DNA of 64,000 bases from CALAMC01 sp964459465 (lineage in GTDB: Bacteria; Zixibacteria; MSB-5A5; GN15; PGXB01): contig CAYWLR010000013.1 in the NCBI GenBank assembly GCA_964459465.1, positions 1 to 64,000 of the forward strand, read 5' to 3'. The notes under the pieces are model-generated. The model saw only the letters and a program-made list of their open reading frames with translations, ran no database searches and was not told the origin of the DNA. This document shows positions 54,282-61,918 of the stretch, in pieces (the first letter of the stretch is position 1; every line of letters starts with the position of its first letter). A program made the translations under genes and the position numbers.

Positions 54282-55556
54282 CTAAAAATAAAACCGGAAC
54301 GAAGAGAACATGATGTCGGTATAGCTTCCAAACTCGCCGTGAAAAGCAATGAGCCCGGAATGCGGGTCGGCAGGAACCGGTTCGGGGCTTTGGCCCAATC
54401 CGATAAAAGCACCGAGTGATAAGTACACATTCTGGGCGATATTGTACTCGCCCCGAAACGACAGCAAGACCGACGGGTCGTTGAGGTTACACAACGCCTC
54501 ACCGCCGACCGTGATAAGCGGCGTCAGCTGGTAGCTGACGCCGGGGGTAATATAGTGTTTGCCCAGCAAAAATGTCCCGCCTTCGGTATAAGCCGGGTGG
54601 GTCATAATCCTGCTCAAATTATAATCTCCGGATTTACCGGCTTCGTTGAAATGATATTCGATAAAACCGTAGAGGCGCCCGGTCAGGCTGTAATCACCTC
54701 CTGCGGAAAGCCGGAAATAATCATAAGCATTATTACGCTTATATTCGGAAAAAGCTTTATTAAAGACATAGGCGCCCTCGGCCCAGACTCCGGCGCCGCC
54801 GACGGAGCGGGCGAGGTCAAGGCCGAGCATGAGGTGTTCCCGAAAGCCGACAAGGGAGGCCGATATGTCGGTTTTGGCCAAATAGAATTTGTTTCGTAAA
54901 AAGACGGCGCTGTTTTCGAATCGGGCTTTATCGCCGAAAATGTACCCGGCATCGATTTCACTCATGAAGCCGAGGGGGATACGCAGACGCATGGCATCGA
55001 CGCCGATCCGGTTTTCGGTGTCGAGTTCCTGACAGGCGTAGGGGGCGATGACATCGGTGGGATTAACGACCCGCGCCGAACCCCAGGCGACGGCCTGGCG
55101 GCCGAGGATAATATCGGCCAAAGGCAATGAGACGGACAGGTTCAGGCGATCCAGGTTCTGAAATATTTTAAAATTGTCCGGGTCGTCGGGCGAGGACGGG
55201 TACAATAGCTGATCGATATCATCAAGGCGATAAGATTGCGAGTTGTATTCCAAAGGTGAAGTCATGAAGTAGCCGGGAAATTGATTGTCGTCATGGATTC
55301 TCGGTATAATATCGTAGGCGGTGCTTAAAAGAAGGCGGTCGGAAAATCTATAGTCGGCATTAAGGCGCAGGCGGATGAGGGCAATGCCATAGCTACTGAA
55401 GTCAATTGGGTCGTCGAAAGGAGTTTCAACGCGAGGAATATTGTGGGCCGAGAAGAAACTTTTGCAATAGCCGCCGACGGATAAATCCCCGGCGATGCTT
55501 GCCAGAGGAAGAAATAAGCATAGTGCAATGGCACATGTTTTATGGAATGAAAGCAT
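54282..55556 (-). CDS. Outer-membrane beta-barrel protein (DUF1302-like)
   Basis: A 424-residue protein with a signal peptide (MLSFHKTCAIALCLFLPLASIAGD) and a barrel pattern throughout; the last residue is Phe (SSFRFYF). The block LADIILGRQAVAWGSARVVNPTDVIAPY is like the DUF1302-type barrels (GRQ, W, NPTD). It is the last gene of a five-gene unit starting with a LolA-like protein at 59496, and follows the ATPase gene by 2 nt. This suggests an outer-membrane partner for the ABC system. Transport of lipid or another hydrophobic molecule is inferred from the company it keeps. Confidence 0.8.
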   Translation of the reverse strand: MLSFHKTCAIALCLFLPLASIAGDLSVGGYCKSFFSAHNIPRVETPFDDPIDFSSYGIALIRLRLNADYRFSDRLLLSTAYDIIPRIHDDNQFPGYFMTSPLEYNSQSYRLDDIDQLLYPSSPDDPDNFKIFQNLDRLNLSVSLPLADIILGRQAVAWGSARVVNPTDVIAPYACQELDTENRIGVDAMRLRIPLGFMSEIDAGYIFGDKARFENSAVFLRNKFYLAKTDISASLVGFREHLMLGLDLARSVGGAGVWAEGAYVFNKAFSEYKRNNAYDYFRLSAGGDYSLTGRLYGFIEYHFNEAGKSGDYNLSRIMTHPAYTEGGTFLLGKHYITPGVSYQLTPLITVGGEALCNLNDPSVLLSFRGEYNIAQNVYLSLGAFIGLGQSPEPVPADPHSGLIAFHGEFGSYTDIMFSSFRFYF

Positions 55557-55558
55557 AG

Positions 55559-56254
55559 TTACCTTCGTGTTTCATCGCTATCGATCAGGCCGTCTTTGAG
55601 AACGATCAGTCGTTGCGCCCGTTGCATGATTTTTTCATCGTGGGTGGAAAAAATAAAAGTAATGCCGCTGGCAAGATTAAGCCGGCGCATCATGTCCAGA
55701 AGGTCGCCGCCGGTTTTGCTGTCGAGGTTGGCGGTCGGTTCATCGGCTAATATTAAGGCCGGGCGGGAAACCATGGCGCGGGCGACGGCGACGCGCTGGC
55801 GTTGTCCGCCGGAGAGTTTGTTGGGCAGACGGTCGGCCATGCCGGCCAGGCCGACGCGTTCGAGAATTTCCATAACGCGGTTATGGCGTTCGGCTTTGGG
55901 CACGTTTTGCAGGAGCATGATGTATTCGATGTTTTCTTCGACCGTCAGGACGGGAATCAAATTGTACGCCTGGAAGATGAAGCCGATGTTGTCGCGCCGG
56001 AAATCGGAGAGTTCCCTGCCGGTCATGGTGGAAATCAGTTTGCCGTTGAGATAGACGTCGCCCTCGGTGACGGTATCCAGTCCGGATATAAGATTCAAAA
56101 GAGTGGTTTTTCCCGAACCGGATGGTCCCACGATGGCGGTGAATTCTCCGGTTTTGATGGTCAGATCGATGCCGCGAATGGCTTCGACCGGGATGCCGTT
56201 GTCGTGATAGACTTTTTTCAAGCCTCTGGTTTCAATGATATTATTTGCGTCCAT
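55559..56254 (-). CDS. ABC transporter ATP-binding protein (LolD/MacB type)
   Basis: A 231-residue ATPase with Walker A GPSGSGKTT (about residues 40-48), Q-loop in FIFQAYNLIPVLT, signature LSGGQRQRVAVARAM, Walker B LILADEPTANLDS and the switch His in FIFSTHDEK. The FQAYNL and DEPTANLDSKTG wording is typical of the LolD/MacB/FtsE branch that works with FtsX-fold permeases as mechanotransmitters rather than as classical channels. It partners with the two permeases encoded directly upstream. Confidence 0.95.
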   Translation of the reverse strand: MDANNIIETRGLKKVYHDNGIPVEAIRGIDLTIKTGEFTAIVGPSGSGKTTLLNLISGLDTVTEGDVYLNGKLISTMTGRELSDFRRDNIGFIFQAYNLIPVLTVEENIEYIMLLQNVPKAERHNRVMEILERVGLAGMADRLPNKLSGGQRQRVAVARAMVSRPALILADEPTANLDSKTGGDLLDMMRRLNLASGITFIFSTHDEKIMQRAQRLIVLKDGLIDSDETRR

Positions 56255-56263
56255 AGTACATCC

Positions 56264-57490
56264 TCAATGACCTTTACGCATGGCTTCGGCCGGCAGAATT
56301 CGGGCGGCGTGCCGGGCCGGGTACAGGCCGATAAGGGCCGTGAATATAAAGACCGCGATAGGATATATGATAAACTGCTTCAATTCCATAATGGGATACA
56401 TCGGGTCGCGATAGGTGATGCCGACCGATTCGATGCCGGAATAGTCGATGCCGGTATGGCCGACAATGGCGGTTACGACATATCCGATTACAGCTCCGAT
56501 AATAATGCTGATTATGGCCAGGGCGGCGGCCTCGAAAACGATCAGGCGGCCCATAGCAAACGGGGTGGTGCCCACGGCGCGCATGACGCCGAACTCGAAC
56601 ATCCGTTCATGCAGTGACATAAACAAGGTATTGATGATGCCCAATGAAACCACGCCGAACAAAATCAGGCCGAGAATGACCATCAAGAAATCGGCCATTT
56701 CGAAGACGGCTTTGATTTCGGGCATGATGACCACCCAGCTGACGGCTTCGTTGCCATCGGTCGAGTACCGGTTCCAGAAGGGCGCCGTTTTATCGTGGGC
56801 AATGTCTTTGTCGGTCAATTTCATGGCGATTTCGTGAATGTCGCCTCCGAGGTTGAGCATGTCCTGGCTTTTTTCGAGGCGAATGAAGGCCATGCCGAGG
56901 TCGATGGATTTATCGCCGAAATCATATATGCCCGATATGCGAAACAGTTCCTGCGCCAGGTCGCCGGTATGGGCCTGGGCCGATGTGATAACCACGCGGT
57001 CGCCCAGTTCCACTTCGAGCAGTTCGGCCAGTCGACAACCGATGACCAGGTCCTGGGTGTTATCGCCGTCGAAATATGTCCCCTGTTTGACGGCGTCATC
57101 GATCAGCGATAGGTGCTGTTCTGTATTTGGATTTACGCCGACCAATGAGACGGCGCTGACATTGGCCGGAGAAGTGATCATGCCGAAGGTAAAGGTTCGG
57201 CAGGTGAATTTATCGACCAGCGTATCTTTTTCGAGCCGGGTCACGAGTGTTTCGAGATTGGCGATGGTTAACGCGACGTCATTGGTGAGCCGGAAATCGG
57301 CGTGGTGAATCTGGCCTTCGCCCAAAAACGAGCGGGTGGCCGAGTTAACCATGTACTGTTCCATGCCGATCATGATGGCATCGGTGAATATCATGGCGGC
57401 CAGGCCGATGCCGATGGCGGTTCCGGCGATGAAGGTTCGGCGTTTATTGCGCAGGATATTACGCCAGGCCAGCTTGACAAATTTATTCAT
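56264..57490 (-). CDS. FtsX-fold ABC permease (LolC/E-like), first of two downstream
   Basis: A 408-residue permease. One helix at the N-terminus (NKRRTFIAGTAIGIGLAAMIFTDAIM), a large periplasmic region (about 45-275) and three helices in the C-terminal FtsX domain (DFLMVILGLILFGVVSLGIINTLFMSLHER, then MRAVGTTPFAMGRLIVFEA and a final helix before LYPARHAARILPAEAMR). The LYPARHAARILPAEAMR end is the usual coupling element. It is 12 nt after the paralogous permease, and probably forms a heterodimer with it. Confidence 0.93.
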   Translation of the reverse strand: MNKFVKLAWRNILRNKRRTFIAGTAIGIGLAAMIFTDAIMIGMEQYMVNSATRSFLGEGQIHHADFRLTNDVALTIANLETLVTRLEKDTLVDKFTCRTFTFGMITSPANVSAVSLVGVNPNTEQHLSLIDDAVKQGTYFDGDNTQDLVIGCRLAELLEVELGDRVVITSAQAHTGDLAQELFRISGIYDFGDKSIDLGMAFIRLEKSQDMLNLGGDIHEIAMKLTDKDIAHDKTAPFWNRYSTDGNEAVSWVVIMPEIKAVFEMADFLMVILGLILFGVVSLGIINTLFMSLHERMFEFGVMRAVGTTPFAMGRLIVFEAAALAIISIIIGAVIGYVVTAIVGHTGIDYSGIESVGITYRDPMYPIMELKQFIIYPIAVFIFTALIGLYPARHAARILPAEAMRKGH

Positions 57491-57502
57491 GGCGTTTGGT
57501 CC

Positions 57503-58720
57503 TCAAAGTGCCCTCATGGCCTTCGCCGGGGCGATATGCGCCGCTTTGAGCGCCGGAAACAATGACACCAGAAACGACGACAGAAGCACGGCCAGACCGG
57601 GTAAATAGAAACTCTGGGCGTTGATTTCGGTTAAGCTCTCGGAAAATTTCACGCCGCCATAATCGATACTTTCGGGAAGGGGGATGCCATGAAGGGAGAA
57701 ATAATAATTCACCCCCAGCGCCAACACGGACCCGATAAGAAGACTGATGACGGCCATGATAAACACTTCCAGAATCACCAGTCGGAATATCTGTCCCGGC
57801 CCGGTGCCGATCGCCCGCAGGACACCGTACTCACGGGTCCGTTCGAGAACGGTCATCAAGACGGTGTTGAGCACGCCGACGGCAACGATAAGGATTATGA
57901 CGCCCAGGGAGACCCAGTTGCCTTTTTTATCGGCCTGCATGGCGTGATAAAAAGATTTCGCGAACTGTTGCCAGGGAGCGACGTTCAGGGTGCTGTCCGT
58001 CAGGACGGCGGCAATCCGGGCGGTGGCGTCTTTGACACTGTTTAGATTATCGACGACGATGGCCAGTTCATGGACACGGCCGTCAAGGACCAGGAGATTT
58101 TGGGCGTCGCTCAAGTGAAGATAGCAGGCGGTCTGGTCATGCATGAAGTCGCCGCCTTCCATGATGCCGACGATGGTGTATAAATCGTTGGCGATAGAAC
58201 CATCGGCTCCCTGCGACACAATGACGAGTTCATCTCCGGGTGCGGCCGCCAGAATTTTGGCCAATCCGCGCCCCAGGACGGCTTCGTTGTTCGGATTATT
58301 CGAGAGGGTGCGGCCGTTCGTTAATTTTCTGTCAAAAAACGTGGCTTCGTTTTCAAGAGCGGGGTCGATGCCGATGATGCGGATTCCGGCCGATTTATCG
58401 CGAACCGATCCCAGACCCATGGCGTACAGCCGGGCGGTGCAGGCGATTACGTGCTCCACGCCCGTAATTTCAGAGCGGATATAGTCATAATTGGCGATGG
58501 TTTTATATAAAGTGGGGCGGTCGAGGTAGTCGTCTTTATGAATCTGGATATGTCCAAGGCGGTTGCGGGTGAACATGTCGATAATGTGATTATAGGTCCC
58601 GTCGGCCCAGCCAATGGAAAAGGCCGCGAGGACAAAGCCACCGAACATGGTCAGGATGGTCAGGAAGGTCCGCCGCCGCTGACGGAAGATATTGCGAAAG
58701 GCGATCTTAAGTGTCAGCAT
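57503..58720 (-). CDS. FtsX-fold ABC permease (LolC/E-like)
   Basis: A 405-residue paralog of the permease encoded next, with the same layout: N-terminal helix (RRTFLTILTMFGGFVLAAFSIGW), large periplasmic domain and three C-terminal helices (VSLGVIILIVAVGVLNTVLMTVLERTREYGVLRAIG, a second after PGQIFRLV, and a third before LFPALKAAHIAPAKAMRAL). The LERTREYGVLRAIG motif is a clear FtsX/MacB-family mark. Its gene is 11 nt after the LolA-like gene. Confidence 0.93.
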   Translation of the reverse strand: MLTLKIAFRNIFRQRRRTFLTILTMFGGFVLAAFSIGWADGTYNHIIDMFTRNRLGHIQIHKDDYLDRPTLYKTIANYDYIRSEITGVEHVIACTARLYAMGLGSVRDKSAGIRIIGIDPALENEATFFDRKLTNGRTLSNNPNNEAVLGRGLAKILAAAPGDELVIVSQGADGSIANDLYTIVGIMEGGDFMHDQTACYLHLSDAQNLLVLDGRVHELAIVVDNLNSVKDATARIAAVLTDSTLNVAPWQQFAKSFYHAMQADKKGNWVSLGVIILIVAVGVLNTVLMTVLERTREYGVLRAIGTGPGQIFRLVILEVFIMAVISLLIGSVLALGVNYYFSLHGIPLPESIDYGGVKFSESLTEINAQSFYLPGLAVLLSSFLVSLFPALKAAHIAPAKAMRAL

Positions 58721-58731
58721 TAAATACCCGT

Positions 58732-59496
58732 CTATTTGCGCGATTGAAGATTTCTCAAGGTGAAGGTTTCGCGGTCCAGTTTGGCGTCGAATTCGATTTC
58801 GATATAGCGCACGATGGTTTTGTGTCCCTCTTTGTTCTGCGGGATCATCTCCAGCGTAGCCGGAATGGTCCGGTCGCCGAATCTTTTCACGTCGGAATAT
58901 ATGAGGACCCGCATAAGCCGTCCTTTTTCGTCATAGTAGCGAGCCCACCGCGGGATTTTATCGGCTTTACGAATACAAAATATAATATTTTTCCAGACGA
59001 CCGGGATATTCTCGTTGGGGATGCAGTTGATGTAATAGTTATCCTCGGTGCCGTCTTCGACGTCGATGGCTTCATAGGTGTAATCCTCGAAAAGCGAGAA
59101 TTCTTTGACCAGATCGTCGTTGGTGAAATCCGAGCCCATCCAGGAACTCATCATCATCGATGGCGGGACTTTAATGACCTTGTCGGTTTTGGGCAGGTAA
59201 TTCCACATTTCGTTATCGATGCGCAACGTTGCGACGCCCTCGTCCTTTTTGGGGGCGGTAATGCGGATGAAGGTTTTATCCATGCCCTCCGACCAACCGT
59301 ACATGGACAATGTCCTCTGCCAGTTGGGCGTGATGATTTCCATTTCCAGTTCGCTATAGCTGGAATTGGAGCGATAGAGGCGGTCGACATCCTGAATGAT
59401 ATTGTTAATATCTTCCTGGCTGATTTTCTCGGCGGCCGGCGAGGCGGCGGCCAAGCCGGAGAAAAACAAAGTTATGGTAATGGCCAGATATTTCAT
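58732..59496 (-). CDS. LolA-like outer-membrane lipoprotein-sorting protein
   Basis: A 254-residue secreted protein with signal peptide (MKYLAITITLFFSGLAAASPA). The mature part has the LolA/LolB half-barrel feel: SELEMEIITPNWQRTLSMYGWSEGMDKTFIRI, MWNYLPKTDKVIKVPPSMMMSSWMGSDFTNDDLVKE and a late ATLEMIPQNKEGHKTIVRYIEIEFDAKLDRETFTLRNL. The MMMSSWMGSDFTNDDL segment is characteristic of the lipoprotein-sorting-like family encoded next to RND or FtsX transporters. It would carry a hydrophobic cargo across the periplasm for the ABC system. First gene of its operon. Confidence 0.9.
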   Translation of the reverse strand: MKYLAITITLFFSGLAAASPAAEKISQEDINNIIQDVDRLYRSNSSYSELEMEIITPNWQRTLSMYGWSEGMDKTFIRITAPKKDEGVATLRIDNEMWNYLPKTDKVIKVPPSMMMSSWMGSDFTNDDLVKEFSLFEDYTYEAIDVEDGTEDNYYINCIPNENIPVVWKNIIFCIRKADKIPRWARYYDEKGRLMRVLIYSDVKRFGDRTIPATLEMIPQNKEGHKTIVRYIEIEFDAKLDRETFTLRNLQSRK

Positions 59497-59698
59497 AATA
59501 GTATTCCTTTACGAATCTGCAGTCATAGTGTTTAAGATTATACTATTGATGCATAGGGGCAATTCATTTTTCTTATTATTGGATATAGTTATAAACGGCT
59601 TACAAGGCAAGGGGAGAATGATTAGGGAAAGCCGGCGGCAAAAAATGCTTGGGTCTTTTTATGGACACCAATATATTTTATTACAACAAAATAAGAAG

Positions 59699-59718
59699 GG
59701 GCGCCGGTTCGGGCGCCC
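59699..59718 (-). terminator. Hairpin terminator for the cohesin-like/dockerin gene
   Basis: A perfect 7-bp stem GGGCGCC (59699-59705) with GGCGCCC (59712-59718) and a 6-nt loop. On the minus strand it is followed by a T-rich stretch, 28 nt after the stop of the gene at 59746. Confidence 0.6.
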
Positions 59719-59745
59719 CCACAGACGGATCAATAAAAGGAGAGA

Positions 59746-61623
59746 TTAAGGGCATTGTGGCGTGGGTCCGTCGAAATAAATCATTTCGATAAGGAAAAGA
59801 ATGTCAAGGAGGTTGATAGCTTCATCGAAGTTGATATCGCCGACGGCCGGGTTGGGGTATGGAGCCGGGCCGGAGTTGTAAACATGATTGATTAAAAGCA
59901 GTATATCGGTCAGATTGACCCCACCGCTGAAATCGGCGTCGCCCAGTTGAATGGGAGGATTATCGAGCCGTAATATTATGACGGCGTGCTGGAGCGGCTC
60001 CGCCTGCGGGCAGGGGTGAGACAAATCCGAAGCGCAGACTTCGAGATACCAGATTGTCCCGGAATCGCGGCAAATTGGGGCGTACTGCCAGAAACCGGTT
60101 TCCCGGTCGATTTGGCCCGGGCCGGAAACGAGGTGGTATTCTACCGGGTCGGGCGGCATATTGGGGTCATAGGCGAGAAAGTCGTATTGGAAAGGTTTAT
60201 ACGGATCATTGACAAGTTGAGCCGGATACTGGTTAAAGCCGGGCGGGAAATTGGGAATTTCGGCTATATAAATATTGATTTTGCCGCCGAAATAATCGGC
60301 CGCCGCGGCACTTTCAATATCCGGCGCCGTTGAGCTGAAGACTATTTCAAATAAATCAATCGGTCCGGCGGGCAGGGTGACCGAATCTATCTCCGCTTGA
60401 TCACCCAACAAGTCCCGCCGGCCGCATATAAGAATTTTTAACTTATCATTCTCAAGATTTTGATGAAGTTCCAGATGGCCGGCTTCGGGCATGAGGTTTA
60501 TATGGAAATCTTCCGTTTGCCAACCGGGCGTGTCGAAAATTATATTCAGGGCCCCACCCGGTTTCTTAAACTGGGTTCTAACGATATAAGAGGAATCGGT
60601 TTCGACCGGAGCGATCAGGCCGACGGTGCTGTCGATGGTCATCACCGGCGGATGAGGCCAGGGGGCCAATGCCGTATCGATAATACGATCGAAATAGACG
60701 AAATCTTCGACGGTTAACGGCCGGTTGTCGCCTTTTATATCCGAGGCCGCCGTTTGTGCCGCCGGGTCGATGGTGAATACGACGGGGCCATAAAGCAGAA
60801 AGTCGCGAAACAAATCCCGGTCGGGCAGTCGGTATGGTTGGCCGTCGAGATCCATATCGCCGCGTCCCGTGAAGGGATTCTGACATTGTATATGAATGCC
60901 GCCGTTGATAAAATCGACCGTCCGTTGCGGCGGGTTGGGTGCGCCCGGGTCGATACAAACGTCCGGGCAACCATAATATGATGAAAAATGAGCCGCATGG
61001 TCGGTGATGTTGTAGCCGTTGAAATCATAGACGGAATCGGCCACGGCCAGATACACGATTTCGAGCGGTCCGGCGGCGGTGCCGTTATCGCCGCAGTCGG
61101 TCCAGTAAAATCTGACGCCATAAAAGCCGCAATCGAGTTCGCTTTTGTTTTTCACCTGGAAGTTGAGGGTAAACATGACGGTTCCGTCGGGGATAGTGCG
61201 GCTCAAGGGGTGATGCGGCCCGCTCTGGATTTCGGCCAGTGAAATCACCTGAACCATGCCCGGCGGGCAATGGTCATCACAGCTTTCCGGCCGGCCGGCG
61301 CGAAAAGTGAAATATTCCCATTCAAAGGTTCCCGGTATATTAAAAAGAATACCTTTGGTGGCGCCGACAAAAGTCAACCCGGTGGTGTCATAAGCGAACA
61401 GCCAATCCCATCCGTGCATTATATCGGTTCCGGCTGTTTTGGTAATGGGCACCGAGATAATCTGGCCGGGCGCGGCTTCAAAATACTGACCGATTTCAAA
61501 TTTAAAAGGAGCCTGTTCGGCATATACCGGGCACAAAAGTATAAGCCATGGAATTATCGGTCCTATAAAGAATAGGGAGATAACCCTGATATGATGCTTC
61601 GAGGGGGTGAAGCGAATTATCAT
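59746..61623 (-). CDS. Secreted protein with cohesin-like N-terminus and dockerin-like C-terminus
   Basis: A 625-residue secreted protein. Signal region (about residues 10-36), then a beta domain with cohesin-like wording: FEAAPGQIISVPITKTAG, YDTTGLTFVGATKG, DGTVMFTLNFQVKNKS (about 42-175). The middle has Cys pairs and Asp-rich loops (GRGDMDLDGQPYRLPDRD). A second beta stretch lies around 350-460, then a cadherin-like segment and the doublet GDADFSGGVNLTDILLLINHVY plus GDINFDEAINLLDILFLIEMIY. No catalytic residues are seen. It could act as an interaction scaffold on the cell surface, but cohesin identity rests on pattern only. Confidence 0.78.
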   Translation of the reverse strand: MIIRFTPSKHHIRVISLFFIGPIIPWLILLCPVYAEQAPFKFEIGQYFEAAPGQIISVPITKTAGTDIMHGWDWLFAYDTTGLTFVGATKGILFNIPGTFEWEYFTFRAGRPESCDDHCPPGMVQVISLAEIQSGPHHPLSRTIPDGTVMFTLNFQVKNKSELDCGFYGVRFYWTDCGDNGTAAGPLEIVYLAVADSVYDFNGYNITDHAAHFSSYYGCPDVCIDPGAPNPPQRTVDFINGGIHIQCQNPFTGRGDMDLDGQPYRLPDRDLFRDFLLYGPVVFTIDPAAQTAASDIKGDNRPLTVEDFVYFDRIIDTALAPWPHPPVMTIDSTVGLIAPVETDSSYIVRTQFKKPGGALNIIFDTPGWQTEDFHINLMPEAGHLELHQNLENDKLKILICGRRDLLGDQAEIDSVTLPAGPIDLFEIVFSSTAPDIESAAAADYFGGKINIYIAEIPNFPPGFNQYPAQLVNDPYKPFQYDFLAYDPNMPPDPVEYHLVSGPGQIDRETGFWQYAPICRDSGTIWYLEVCASDLSHPCPQAEPLQHAVIILRLDNPPIQLGDADFSGGVNLTDILLLINHVYNSGPAPYPNPAVGDINFDEAINLLDILFLIEMIYFDGPTPQCP

Positions 61624-61918
61624 TGAACAGGCTCCTTATAAAGAATTGACCGTCATTTCAATTCTTAACAAAAGAAAACAATTAGAGCCCTCAATGTGGA
61701 TTAGAAGCGGTTTATTTTATATCGTTAGCGAATTTGCATTTTTAAAATAGCATAAAAGCCGGGTTTGTCAAGCCCCAAATTGCCGCTTGTGCGGAATATT
61801 ATTTAATTTATTTTGTTTTAAATAAACGAATATCTGTCAGATACGTTCTATTAGATGGACGGACGGCTTCCTCACTGCGCCGTTAACCCGTCTAAGGGTA
61901 TAGGGGTCGGAATACTAA

